From assembly GCF_027922005.1 (NCBI RefSeq), contig NZ_BSEV01000010.1:215001-279000 (forward strand): a stretch of 64,000 bases of DNA. Reading direction: 5' to 3'. This document shows positions 1 through 7,055 of this stretch, one piece after another; the stretch's first letter is position 1, and each line of letters begins with the position of its first letter. Origin of the DNA: Streptosporangium carneum (lineage in GTDB: Bacteria > Actinomycetota > Actinomycetes > Streptosporangiales > Streptosporangiaceae). The position numbers and the translations under genes are program-made. The notes beneath the pieces are model-generated. The model had not been told where the DNA came from and ran no database searches. It saw only the letters and a list, made by a program, of their open reading frames with translations.

Positions 1-1
1 A

Positions 2-538
2 GAGGCTGAGTCACTGCGCAACTGGCAGCCGCTCATCGTCCCCGGACTGCTTCAGACTCGCGACTACGCCCACGCGATGCTCGCCGGAGAGCCACGCATC
101 ACCCCGGAGCGACTTGAGGAGTACGTGGCCACCCGTCTTGAAAGACAAACCATCCTTAGCAAGGAAAATCGGCCCATGCTGTGGGTGGTCATGGACGAGG
201 GCATCCTTTATCGTCCAATCGGCGGAGCCGAGGTGATGTCAGCCCAGCTTCGCCACCTCGTCGAGGCGGGCGACCACCCTGACACGGTGATCCAGATCCT
301 TCCCCTCAAAGCGGGCAGCACAGCCGGCCTGAGCGGGGGCTTCTCCATCGCACAGGCCAGCCCCAGCAGAGGGGCGACCTGTTCGGCCTATATGGAGTTT
401 CCCGGCACAGGCCACGTGACGGATCGCCCCACCGAGGTCGCCGCCCTGGCACTGCGGTACGAGGCGATCCGCGCCGAGGCGATGTCTCGGCGGGAGTCAT
501 TGGAGCTGATCAAGGAGGCGTTGGCGACATGGAACTGA
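2..538 (+). CDS. DUF5753-containing helix-turn-helix regulator, 3' part only
   Basis: The reading frame is open from the left window edge, so the N-terminal part (normally an Xre-type HTH of about 70 residues) lies outside. The visible ~178 residues begin in the pattern LIVPGLLQTRDYA, a hallmark of the DUF5753 effector domain, and continue with the typical GSTAGLSGGFSI stretch to a TGA stop. Such proteins are Xre-type regulators found in large numbers in Streptomyces and relatives, usually next to a DUF397 protein; the pair behaves like a regulator with its small partner. Here the stop codon overlaps the start of the next DUF397 gene by 10 bp, so translation is probably coupled. Family recognition is firm; which genes it controls cannot be seen. 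Confidence 0.88.
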   Translation, partial: EAESLRNWQPLIVPGLLQTRDYAHAMLAGEPRITPERLEEYVATRLERQTILSKENRPMLWVVMDEGILYRPIGGAEVMSAQLRHLVEAGDHPDTVIQILPLKAGSTAGLSGGFSIAQASPSRGATCSAYMEFPGTGHVTDRPTEVAALALRYEAIRAEAMSRRESLELIKEALATWN

Positions 539-741
539 GCAAGGAGCTGGAGCTCGCGACGTGGGTCAAGTCCAGCCGATCGAGCAGCAACGGCGGCGAG
601 TGCGTCGAGGTCGCCCTACTGTCTGGTGATCGCAGAGGAGTTCGTGACTCCAAGGACCCATCCGGTCCAGCGCTGGTCTTTACCCGCCCGGGATGGGGTG
701 CCTTTGTGAGCGGCGTCAAACGGGGAGAGTTCGACATCTGA
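529..741 (+). CDS. DUF397 small protein (partner of the DUF5753 regulator)
   Basis: A 70-residue protein with the complete DUF397 signature: a TWVKSSRS N-terminal motif, NGGECVEVA in the centre, VRDSKDP, and a C-terminal W-x-x-FVSGVK segment. DUF397 proteins are small actinobacterial partners of Xre-DUF5753 regulators; some such pairs affect morphological development or antibiotic production. It overlaps the upstream regulator gene by 10 bp, which indicates one transcript. A second DUF397 gene follows about 70 bp downstream, so this regulator has two candidate partners. Confidence 0.88.
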   Translation: MELSKELELATWVKSSRSSSNGGECVEVALLSGDRRGVRDSKDPSGPALVFTRPGWGAFVSGVKRGEFDI

Positions 742-808
742 CTCTTCCATGGCCCAGATCCGAATCACGATATGAGCCGTTGGACGCGATCAAGGAGACG
801 ATACGGCG

Positions 809-1024
809 ATGGACGACCTGAACAAGGAACTCGCTTCTACGACCTGGCGTAAGTCCACCCTTTCCGGCGGCGACGGCGGCGAATGCGTCGAGGTCGCGCG
901 TCTCAGCGGCGGACACATCGGCGTCCGTGACAGCAAGAACCCCACCGGCCCGGCGCTGCTCTTCGCCCCCTCCGGGTGGGCCGCCTTCGTGAGCGGCGTG
1001 AAGTCAGGCGAGTTCGACTCCTGA
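809..1024 (+). CDS. second DUF397 small protein
   Basis: A 71-residue DUF397 protein with TTWRKSTLSGG, GGECVEVARLS, VRDSKNPTGP and FVSGVKSGEFDS, clearly paralogous to the protein just upstream (same length, same motifs, same C-terminal GEFD end). The ATG is preceded by a GGAGACGATACGG segment, a usable ribosome binding site. The 67-bp gap and the terminator just after it suggest the regulator and both DUF397 genes form one unit ending at about 1090. The tandem copy probably arose by local duplication followed by divergence, mostly in the N-terminal half. Confidence 0.87.
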   Translation: MDDLNKELASTTWRKSTLSGGDGGECVEVARLSGGHIGVRDSKNPTGPALLFAPSGWAAFVSGVKSGEFDS

Positions 1025-1054
1025 CTCCGCTTTCCCCGTTCGACATTTTGATAT

Positions 1055-1094
1055 GAAGACTCCCCTCTTGATCCAAGCGGGGAGTCTTCTTTTT
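1055..1094 (+). terminator. Rho-independent terminator of the DUF5753/DUF397 unit
   Basis: A perfect 11-bp stem (1055-1065 pairs with 1079-1089; arm GAAGACTCCCC) with a 13-nt loop is followed by a run of T at 1090-1094. It lies 31 bp after the last DUF397 stop codon. Confidence 0.85.
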
Positions 1095-1107
1095 GATCAG
1101 AGACGTG

Positions 1108-1149
1108 GAAAAGGAGGAGCCCTTCCACCGGTACGGGTGGAAGGGCTCC
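1108..1149 (-). terminator. terminator of the leftward repeat-protein gene
   Basis: Arms 1116-1129 (GGAGCCCTTCCACC) and 1136-1149 form a long perfect stem around a short loop. Read on the minus strand the hairpin is followed by a TTTT-containing tail. It sits 12 bp after the stop codon of the minus-strand gene and back to back with the plus-strand terminator. Confidence 0.75.
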
Positions 1150-1160
1150 GGGTCAGCGGA

Positions 1161-2063
1161 TCAGCCCGGGGGGAAGTTGCCGTTCTTGGCGACCGGCAGG
1201 GCTATCTGGCTGGCGCCGCTGAGGACGGCCTGCTCGGCCGGGAGGCGGGCGAGGACGGGGTTGATGTGCCGCAGGGTCAGCGAGACCGTGGGCAGGGTGG
1301 TCGGGGTGGTGATGTCGAACTTCTCCAGGTCGATCCACCGGACGATGTTGAGCACCTCGGCCGGGATGTTGTCGCCGCCCTTGTACACCGGGACGCACAG
1401 CTGGCGGGCGCTGAGGATCTGCGCGCCGTGCGTGGGGATCGTCTGGGTCAGGACGGGGTTGAGCTGCCGCAGGGACACCTGCTGGTTCAGCGGGGTGTTG
1501 GGGGTGATGGCGTAGCACTTGAGGTCGATGTGGCGGACGAGCCGCAGCACCTCGTCCGGCGGGACCGCGTTGTTCTTGACGACCGGCACGCACAGCTGCT
1601 GCGGGGTGTTCAGGGAGATCTGGGTGCGCGGCAGGCTCTGGAACAGCGGGTTGAGGTGGCTGAGCACGAGGCCCGTGGTCACCGTGGCGCCGGAGATCTT
1701 GTAGCAGGCCAGGTCGACGTACCTGATGAAGTCGAGCGCGGGCGACGGCGGCACCTGGGTGTTCTTGGAGACCGGGACGCACAGCTGCTCACGCTGGCCG
1801 AGAGTGACGGTCTCGGTCGGCAGGCCGCTGAGCACGGGGTTGATGTGCCGCAGCGTGAGCGTGGTGGCCGGCGGCTGGTACGGGTTGGTCTTGAAGCACT
1901 CGAGGTCGAGGAAGGAGGTCAGGGCCTTCGGCGTCGGGAACGCGAGGGCGGCGGCGGGCGGCACGGAGAGGAACGCCACGGCGAGCACCGCGACGACGGC
2001 GGATGCGACGCGCCGGAGCGTCGGTTTTCTGCGCCCGTGAATTCCGATTGCGGCTCGATCCAT
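1161..2063 (-). CDS. secreted protein of four ~62-residue repeats with paired cysteines
   Basis: The 300-residue product begins with a basic stretch, a hydrophobic core (VASAVVAVLAVAFLSV) and an A-x-A-like cleavage site near residue 40, so it should be exported. The mature part is almost entirely four tandem repeats (about residues 50-110, 111-173, 174-237, 238-300). Each repeat carries D-L-x-C-Y/F, H-I/L-N-P-V/L and LCVPVxKN. Repeats 1-3 have two cysteines 38-40 residues apart (56/95, 120/158, 183/223); repeat 4 lacks both, suggesting one disulfide per repeat. The spacing recalls secreted DUF7450-type repeats, from memory and unverified. The ATG at 2063 has a GGAG site 8 nt upstream. The gene is monocistronic between its own terminator and a long leader region. 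Function unknown; an extracellular or wall-associated structural or binding role is inference. Confidence 0.82.
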   Translation of the reverse strand: MDRAAIGIHGRRKPTLRRVASAVVAVLAVAFLSVPPAAALAFPTPKALTSFLDLECFKTNPYQPPATTLTLRHINPVLSGLPTETVTLGQREQLCVPVSKNTQVPPSPALDFIRYVDLACYKISGATVTTGLVLSHLNPLFQSLPRTQISLNTPQQLCVPVVKNNAVPPDEVLRLVRHIDLKCYAITPNTPLNQQVSLRQLNPVLTQTIPTHGAQILSARQLCVPVYKGGDNIPAEVLNIVRWIDLEKFDITTPTTLPTVSLTLRHINPVLARLPAEQAVLSGASQIALPVAKNGNFPPG

Positions 2064-2485
2064 TGTTGCTCCAAAGCTGGGGGGCTTCCTGTCACCGAGT
2101 GTGTGCCTCCGTGACCGGACTTACAATGTCGCTGACCGCTTTTTGTCATACGTGAAATCAAGGCTCGCGGGCTGCGGGAATTATCAGCAGACATAAAGGC
2201 ACGGGCCCGACCGTCCACATCCTCCGGTGTTTGTAACGGCTCGATCTGAAAGATCCCGATCGAGCCAGGAAGATCCAGCTTTCTGTGGCCCTATCACGAA
2301 ATGCCGCAGACAGATTCTCGCTGCTCGTGCTCCCCTCGGCCGTGATCTGCCCTCTTCCAGGCCGGATCCGCGGAGGAAACCACCGGGCACGCGCCGAACG
2401 CCTGTCTCTCGGTTTCTCCACTGCTCGTGTCGTCGATCATTGGACCCATCGCCCCTCCCCGTATGACCCGGCAGGAGGCGCGTTC
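2064..2485. other. intergenic region with promoter space and one inverted repeat
   Basis: No convincing gene is seen. The part next to 2063 should hold the promoter and leader of the secreted repeat protein. A 9-bp inverted repeat (2238-2246 with 2258-2266, arm GGCTCGATC, 11-nt spacer) has no T run and could be an operator or a weak terminator. The right part leads into the alcohol-dehydrogenase relic. Confidence 0.5.
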
Positions 2486-2584
2486 ATGAAAGCAGCCGTC
2501 TACTTCGACCAGCCGGTCGAGGCGCACCGCTGTGTCGAGACCGGACACAGGAGCGGGAACACAGTGGTCACCGTCGAGCCCTGA
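2486..2584 (+). pseudogene. internally deleted zinc-type alcohol dehydrogenase/quinone oxidoreductase relic (32 codons)
   Basis: A strong AGGAGG site (about 2473-2478) precedes an ATG reading MKAAVYFDQP, a typical N-terminus of medium-chain dehydrogenases. It runs directly into AHRCVETGHRSGNTVVTVEP and a stop, which matches the usual C-terminal end of the same family (AHR-x-x-E-S/T-G-x-x-x-G-x-V-V-x-x-V). About 300 residues between the two ends are missing and the junction is in frame. The simplest reading is one internal deletion that removed both catalytic and nucleotide-binding domains while leaving start, ribosome binding site and stop. A 32-residue protein of this kind cannot be an enzyme. 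It could be mistaken for a short real gene. Confidence 0.6.
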
Positions 2585-2713
2585 GTCCTTTCCAGCCGGG
2601 CGGAACCGGTCAGCGCAGGGGCGGGAGGCCGGATTGGCGTCTCGTGCGCGAGGGGACCGCCGGAGACGTGAAGGACAACTCGACGCCGGGCGGAGAGGAC
2701 CGGGCGGGGTCTT

Positions 2714-2797
2714 TCAGGAAACGAGGGCGCCGATCACCACAAGGAGCACGAGCAGTGCGAGCACCGTGGGCAGGAGCCAGCGACGGGGACGATCCAC
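2714..2797 (-). CDS. possible 27-residue single-span membrane protein
   Basis: A GTG-started frame gives MDRPRRWLLP followed by an uninterrupted hydrophobic helix (TVLALLVLLVVIGALV) and a stop. The charge layout (D-R-P-R-R before the helix) fits a small inner-membrane protein with cytoplasmic N-terminus. It starts 11 bp after the stop of thpR on the same strand, so it could be the last gene of that transcript. The ribosome binding site is weak and such hydrophobic frames can occur by chance in GC-rich DNA, so this is a candidate only. Confidence 0.4.
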   Translation of the reverse strand: MDRPRRWLLPTVLALLVLLVVIGALVS

Positions 2798-2807
2798 GCC
2801 TTGGAGC

Positions 2808-3380
2808 TTAGCTCCGCCTGTCGGGTGCCGGAGCCGTCAGGGCGTAGTCCGCGATCTTCTCGTAGCGGACGGCGGGGCCGAGGTGGCTCCGCATCAGGTG
2901 CACGGCGTCCACCTCCCACGGGGTTCCCGCGAACTCCCCGAGCGCCTCGACCAGCCCGCTCACGTCGGCCTCAGGGCGGGCCCTGGCCAGGGTCAGGTGC
3001 GGTTTGAGCTGCCGCCGATCGGCCTGTACGGCTCCCGCCCGCCGAGCCCCCGCCCCCAGGGACTCGGCCAGGCGGACGAGGGGGAGGCCGGGGCCGTACA
3101 GGCCGGTCCAGAGGACCCGCGCCCGGCGAGCCGAGGGGAAGGCGCCCGCCCCGGCCAGCGACAGCGTCATCGGCGCGTGTCGTGACGCGGCGCGGGCGAG
3201 CCTCGTCTCCAGTTCGGGCAGGACCTCCTGTGACACCTCGCCCAGGAACGACAGCGTCACGTGCCAGTTCGCCCGGTCGATCCAGCGGAGGCCGGACCAG
3301 GCCGCCCGGTGCGGGCGCAGCGCGCCGAGCAGCTCGTCAAGCACGTGCCGAGGCGGCAGCACTCCCACGAACAGTCGCAT
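2808..3380 (-). CDS. thpR: RNA 2',3'-cyclic phosphodiesterase (2H family)
   Basis: A 190-residue protein with the two H-x-T/S-x motifs of the 2H phosphoesterase superfamily: HVTLSFLG near residue 40 and HLTLARAR near residue 128. These are the catalytic histidines that open 2',3'-cyclic phosphates in RNA (former LigT/ThpR). The start MRLFVGVLPP is typical of the family and the length is normal. Its start overlaps the end of the upstream MFS gene by 44 bp on the same strand, which implies co-transcription and possibly translational coupling. The natural substrate in bacteria is uncertain. Confidence 0.88.
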   Translation of the reverse strand: MRLFVGVLPPRHVLDELLGALRPHRAAWSGLRWIDRANWHVTLSFLGEVSQEVLPELETRLARAASRHAPMTLSLAGAGAFPSARRARVLWTGLYGPGLPLVRLAESLGAGARRAGAVQADRRQLKPHLTLARARPEADVSGLVEALGEFAGTPWEVDAVHLMRSHLGPAVRYEKIADYALTAPAPDRRS

Positions 3381-4746
3381 GCGACCTCCTGCCGATCGCC
3401 CTGGTCAGCATTATCGCCGCACCGGTGCCGAGCACGGTGAGCAGCCCGCCGACCACGACCCCGGCACGCGGGCCGCCCAGCTCGGAGATCCAGCCGAGCA
3501 GCGGAGCGCCGATCGGGGCGCCGCCGGTGAACACCAACACGTAGATGCCCATCACCCGGCCACGCATCTCCGGAGAGGCGGCGAGCTGGACGCTGGTGTT
3601 CGCGGCCGTGTTGACCGTGATCAGCGCCATGCCCGCAGGGATGAGCAGGAGCAGGTAGACGGGGTACCAGGGGGCCAGGCCGGTGAGGACCTGGAACAGG
3701 CCGAACGACAGCGCGCCGCCGATCAGCAGTTTCCTGCTGGGCCGTACGCGACGGGCCGCCAGGAGCGCGCCGCCGAGCGCGCCGACCGCGAACATGCTGG
3801 AGGCGAGTCCGAAGGAGGACGCGCCCGCGCCGAAGACTTCCCTGGCCATCAACGCGATGGACATGGAGAACGACTGCGCGCACAGCGAGACGAAGGCGAC
3901 AAGCAGTATGGGCATCAGCAGGTCGGGGCGCTCCACGACGTAGCGCAGTCCTTCACGGAGCTGTCCCTTGGCCCTGGGCACCGGATCCGGGGTGGTCAGC
4001 TCCGAGGTCCGCATCAGCGCCAGTCCGCCGAGCACGGCGAGGAACGACAGCGCGTTGATCACGAAGATCGGGCCGGTGCCGCCGAGCGCGTAGATCAGCA
4101 CACCGGCCAGGGCCGGGCCGACCACGCGGGCCAGGTTGAAGCTGGAGGCGTTCAGCGCGATGGCGTTGGACAGGTCCTGACGGCCGACCATCTCGACCAC
4201 GAACGACTGCCTGGTCGGCACCTCGACGCACAGGACGAGACCGAGCGCGAAGGCCATCACGTAGACGTGCCACTGCTGCGCCTGACCGGTCAGGGTCAGC
4301 ACGCCCAGGGTGAGCGCCAGCAAGCCCATGATCGACTGGGCGACGATCAGCAACGGCCGCTTCGGGTAGCGGTCGGCGAGCATGCCGCCCCAGAGCCCGA
4401 ACAGCAGCTGCGGCAGGAACTGCAGGGCGGTCGTCACACCGAGGGCGGCGGCGCTGCCGTGCGTCAGGTCCAGGATCAGCCAGTCCTGCGCGGTGCGCTG
4501 CATCCACCCGCCGACGTTGGAGACCACGCCGCCGGCGGCGAAGAGCCTGTAGTTGTAGTTGCGCAGCGCGCGGAACATGCCGCCGTGCGTCTCAGGTACG
4601 GCCTGCGCCGTACCGGTCTCGACGGCCTGCAGCTCGTCCGTGGCGGCGGCCCGCGCGGCCCGCCGCCGTCGCGCCCGCGCCTTCGCGCCCAGCTTCCTGC
4701 CGGGTACGGCGAGCGCCCTGGCCAACGGTCGCACGGCCCGGACCAC
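3337..4746 (-). CDS. MFS efflux transporter (EntS-like) downstream of marR
   Basis: From about residue 57 of this model the protein is a complete 12-helix major facilitator: MFRALRNYNYRLFAAGGVVS, the loop 2-3 motif GGMLADRYPKRPLL, and hydrophobic segments to the C-terminus, as in enterobactin-exporter-like drug efflux pumps. The start is uncertain. ATG 4578 gives a standard 413-residue MFS protein. GTG 4746 adds a basic segment (RPLARALAVPGRKLG) that also looks coding and is used here. The frame is open and coding-like back to the marR stop, with a Ser/Glu/Pro-rich stretch, but has no ATG or GTG there. Adjacency to marR on the same strand suggests a regulator-controlled exporter; the substrate is not evident. 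Confidence 0.85.
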   Translation of the reverse strand: MVRAVRPLARALAVPGRKLGAKARARRRRAARAAATDELQAVETGTAQAVPETHGGMFRALRNYNYRLFAAGGVVSNVGGWMQRTAQDWLILDLTHGSAAALGVTTALQFLPQLLFGLWGGMLADRYPKRPLLIVAQSIMGLLALTLGVLTLTGQAQQWHVYVMAFALGLVLCVEVPTRQSFVVEMVGRQDLSNAIALNASSFNLARVVGPALAGVLIYALGGTGPIFVINALSFLAVLGGLALMRTSELTTPDPVPRAKGQLREGLRYVVERPDLLMPILLVAFVSLCAQSFSMSIALMAREVFGAGASSFGLASSMFAVGALGGALLAARRVRPSRKLLIGGALSFGLFQVLTGLAPWYPVYLLLLIPAGMALITVNTAANTSVQLAASPEMRGRVMGIYVLVFTGGAPIGAPLLGWISELGGPRAGVVVGGLLTVLGTGAAIMLTRAIGRRSHATVRGSAAASARA

Positions 4747-4964
4747 GCGCCTGCCCCCACCGGACGCCGGGGAGTCCGTGGACTCCGGGGAGGGGACGTC
4801 AGAGGCCGTGGAAACGGGCGTCGACGAGGCGGACGCCTCGACGAGCTCGGAGGACTCGTCGGAGACGACGATGTCGGAGGCCCCGGGGGCGCCGGCAGGT
4901 GATCGTGAGGCGAGCGCCTCGGTCTCCTGCGGAACCGCCGAGGCCCGAGGTTCCTCGGGGTCGG

Positions 4965-5426
4965 CTAGTTCCGGCTGAGCTTCTCCAGAATCGGCGCCGC
5001 CTGTCTGAGCACCGCCCTCTCCTCGGGTGTCAGCTCCTTCAACCGTTGCGTCAGCCACGCCTCCTTGCGGCGGCGTTCCTCCTTCAGCAACGCCGACCCC
5101 TGCTCGGTCACGCTCACGGTCACCTGACGCCGGTCGGACGGGTGCGGTGTGCGCGACACCAGCCCCCGCTCTTCCAGAGCGGCGATCACACGCGTCATCG
5201 AGGGCGGCTGCACCTTCTCGTGCTCGGCCAATTCGCCGGGGGTTATCCCGGAATGTTGTTCCACCGCGACGAGCGTCGCGACCTGGGTGGGGGTCAGCGA
5301 GTGTCCCCCTGCCTGCCTGCGCAGGCGTCTGTTCAAGCGTGCCAGTGACACGCGCAGTGCCGAAGCCAGACCGGCGTCGCTGCGCAGGCTCGCGACGGGG
5401 TCCTTCCTGGGATGGTTCGTTAGCAT
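4965..5426 (-). CDS. MarR-family transcriptional regulator
   Basis: A 153-residue winged-helix protein. The core shows LTPTQVATLVAVEQHSGITP (helices 2-3), LAEHEKVQPPSMTRVIAALE (recognition helix) and GLVSRTPHPSDRRQV (the wing with the conserved D-R-R). C-terminal helices end in LRQAAPILEKLSRN. MarR proteins usually repress their own gene and an adjacent exporter and are released by a small phenolic or lipophilic ligand. An inverted repeat over its own start codon (5419-5446) is the likely operator, and the MFS exporter gene follows on the same strand, so autoregulated marR-efflux control is the obvious model. Confidence 0.9.
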   Translation of the reverse strand: MLTNHPRKDPVASLRSDAGLASALRVSLARLNRRLRRQAGGHSLTPTQVATLVAVEQHSGITPGELAEHEKVQPPSMTRVIAALEERGLVSRTPHPSDRRQVTVSVTEQGSALLKEERRRKEAWLTQRLKELTPEERAVLRQAAPILEKLSRN

Positions 5427-5446
5427 AAGTCATTACCTTTGCTAAC
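5419..5446 (-). promoter_or_regulatory. probable MarR operator over the marR start
   Basis: A perfect 7-bp inverted repeat GTTAGCA (5419-5425) and TGCTAAC (5440-5446) with a 14-bp spacer covers the marR start codon and the base just upstream. The half-sites are 21 bp apart, two helical turns, and AT-rich compared with the surroundings, as expected for an autoregulatory site. Confidence 0.55.
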
Positions 5447-5878
5447 TATATACCTACGCATATCATTCCCTCCGGGCCAGGGTTTTCCAGACGTGAGCCG
5501 TACAGCGTGCCAGACCGCCTCCCGATCCCCAACCCGGACACGGCGTCCCCGCCGCATCCGGCCTCGACCACCGGGACGGACCAGGGCGGACCGGGCCGCC
5601 TACGCGGGCGGCGACGAGGGATCCATCCCCATCGAGATGATTTCCAGCCGTGATTCCTCAGAGGACACCTGGCCGGCTCGACGCGGTCACGTCCCGCGGT
5701 GACGGTGGCGACCGGCACGTCGTTCCTGCCGCTGTGCCGAGCGAGCGTCGCCTGGTAGGCGGCGAGCCTGGTTGGCGTCCGGGACCGGGCGCGGCCGTCG
5801 CACCGATCGCGGAAGTCACGCCTGCGGAAGCCGCGCCCGCGGATCCCGCCCCGGCGTTCTCGGCGTCGCCGCCTGCGG
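5447..5878. other. gene-poor region with degraded coding remnants
   Basis: No intact gene is apparent between marR and the next leftward gene. The region holds the marR promoter side and, on the minus strand, a short condensation-domain-like fragment (5671-5778). A 22-codon GTG frame next to it (5600-5668) has no ribosome binding site and is not called. Confidence 0.5.
5671..5778 (-). pseudogene. fragment of a nonribosomal peptide synthetase condensation domain
   Basis: On the minus strand 36 codons translate as TPTRLAAYQATLARHSGR followed by NDVPVATVTAGRDRVEPA. This follows the condensation-domain segment LLAAYQ-x-LLAR-x-(T/S)GQ-DDVVVGTPVAGR-x-R-x-E-L. No HHxxxDG motif, no flanking NRPS domains and no start are present, and the similarity stops abruptly on both sides. 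It is best read as the last recognisable piece of a deleted biosynthetic gene. Chance similarity is unlikely over this length but a search would be needed to exclude it. Confidence 0.45.
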
Positions 5879-6670
5879 TCAGGCCGGGCGGGGGCCCACG
5901 ACGACGTCGTCGAGTTGGATGACGGTGACGTCGACCTGGCCGTGGCCGTCCTCCCAGCCCGCGACCACCGAGCAGCCCAGGTCTCCGAGAAGGGATCCGA
6001 GGAACACCTCGGATCCCAGATAGGTGAGGCCTTCCGCGTCCGCCGGGTCACAGCAGCCGAGCCGGAGGTGGGCGCGCAGGCCCGGGTGGGGGACGGCGGC
6101 GAGCGCCTGCTCCCACTCCTCCTCCGCCTCCCCCTCGAAGGCGATCAGGCTGCCGGGAGTGCGGCCGATGCCGGTCGCGACCCGCATCGCGTCGAGGAGC
6201 GTTCCCGTCGAGGCGATCCTGGCGTAGCAGACCTCCCAGTTCCGCGCCAGGGCCGAGTCGGTGAGGTCGAGGCCGTGACGCCAGAGGACCGGCGCCAGGT
6301 CGGCGCCCCGGACGACGTCCGGCGCGAAACACGCCGCCTCGAGGTCGGCGGCGAAGGCGTCGGGCAGGCCGTCGCTCGAAACGTGGAAGATCGACCGGCT
6401 CGCGTCGAACCGCAGGGGCGGCTCCCCCATGTCGTACAGGTAGAGGTCCCCCACCTCGATCGGCTCACCACCCGCGAGAACCACCGGGTTCAGCCAGGTC
6501 GGCTCCCTGTCGAGCCTCGCTTCGCGGAAGAAGTTGCCATGGTAGTAGGCGGCGTACACGGCGTCGGGGTCGTAACTTGCGAGCGGGCGGCCGAGAAGCG
6601 CCTCGAAGGCGCCGCTCAGCAGCGTCTCCCATCCGACTTCGGTGCTGGTGACGGATCTGTCGCGGGTCAT
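5879..6670 (-). CDS. uncharacterised 263-residue protein
   Basis: The protein starts at an ATG with an AGGAG site 8-12 nt upstream and has actinomycete-like codon use throughout. It is acidic, with no signal peptide or membrane span. Recognisable stretches include LGRPLASYDPDAVYAAYYHGN near the N-terminus, a region with Trp and aromatic residues (SIFHVSSDGLPDAF), WEQALAAVPHPGLRAHLRLGC, and a beta-rich end (VDVTVIQLDDVVVG). I do not recognise the family. It appears to stand alone: the left neighbour region is degraded and the right neighbour is about 430 bp away on the same strand. Confidence 0.7.
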   Translation of the reverse strand: MTRDRSVTSTEVGWETLLSGAFEALLGRPLASYDPDAVYAAYYHGNFFREARLDREPTWLNPVVLAGGEPIEVGDLYLYDMGEPPLRFDASRSIFHVSSDGLPDAFAADLEAACFAPDVVRGADLAPVLWRHGLDLTDSALARNWEVCYARIASTGTLLDAMRVATGIGRTPGSLIAFEGEAEEEWEQALAAVPHPGLRAHLRLGCCDPADAEGLTYLGSEVFLGSLLGDLGCSVVAGWEDGHGQVDVTVIQLDDVVVGPRPA

Positions 6671-7055
6671 ACGGGGGACTCCTGAGAAACTGCTCCTGGG
6701 GGATGACGCCGACCATGATCGGGCGGACGGCTGGGCGTCAGCATAGATGCGCCAGGCGACGGCCCGGAGGCCGAAACGACCGAGAACCTACGGTTCGCAG
6801 CCCTGGTGCGGCAAACGCACATGTTCCCACGTCAGAGCCCCCGGTGCGACATGAGAGCACGCCGCATGTTCCGGGTCTCCGGCATTACGCGCGCGGTTTC
6901 GACTCCATTCCGGTCCGGCGCCCGCGTCCGTTCGCTCCCGGCTCCGGCCTTCCCTCCCGCGGCGCCGGTTCCACCGGCTCCCCCGCGGTGCCGGCTCCAC
7001 CGGCTCCGTCCCCCTCCCGGTTCCGTCGTTTCCCTGGCTCCGCCCCTTCCTAGCA
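6671..7055. other. intergenic region with degenerate GGTTCCACCGG repeats
   Basis: No gene is supported. The right part (about 6960-7030) contains several imperfect copies of GCCGGTTCCACCGGCTCC, each with a short internal inverted repeat (CCGG-N-CCGG). They grade into the cleaner 25-bp tandem repeats that begin at 7056. Confidence 0.5.

Noticed and set aside
1053..2114. Long open frame on the plus strand opposite the secreted repeat protein
   Set aside because: The translation is Arg/Gly/Val/Asp-rich without domains, and the opposite strand has signal peptide, repeats, ribosome site and terminator. It is a GC-rich shadow.
3004..4902. 632-codon plus-strand frame across thpR and the MFS gene
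   Set aside because: Low-complexity Arg/Gln/Gly product and antisense to a clear MFS gene and thpR.
5600..5668. 22-codon GTG frame near the condensation-domain fragment, looking like a small precursor peptide
   Set aside because: No ribosome binding site, no modifying enzymes nearby, and it lies in degraded sequence.
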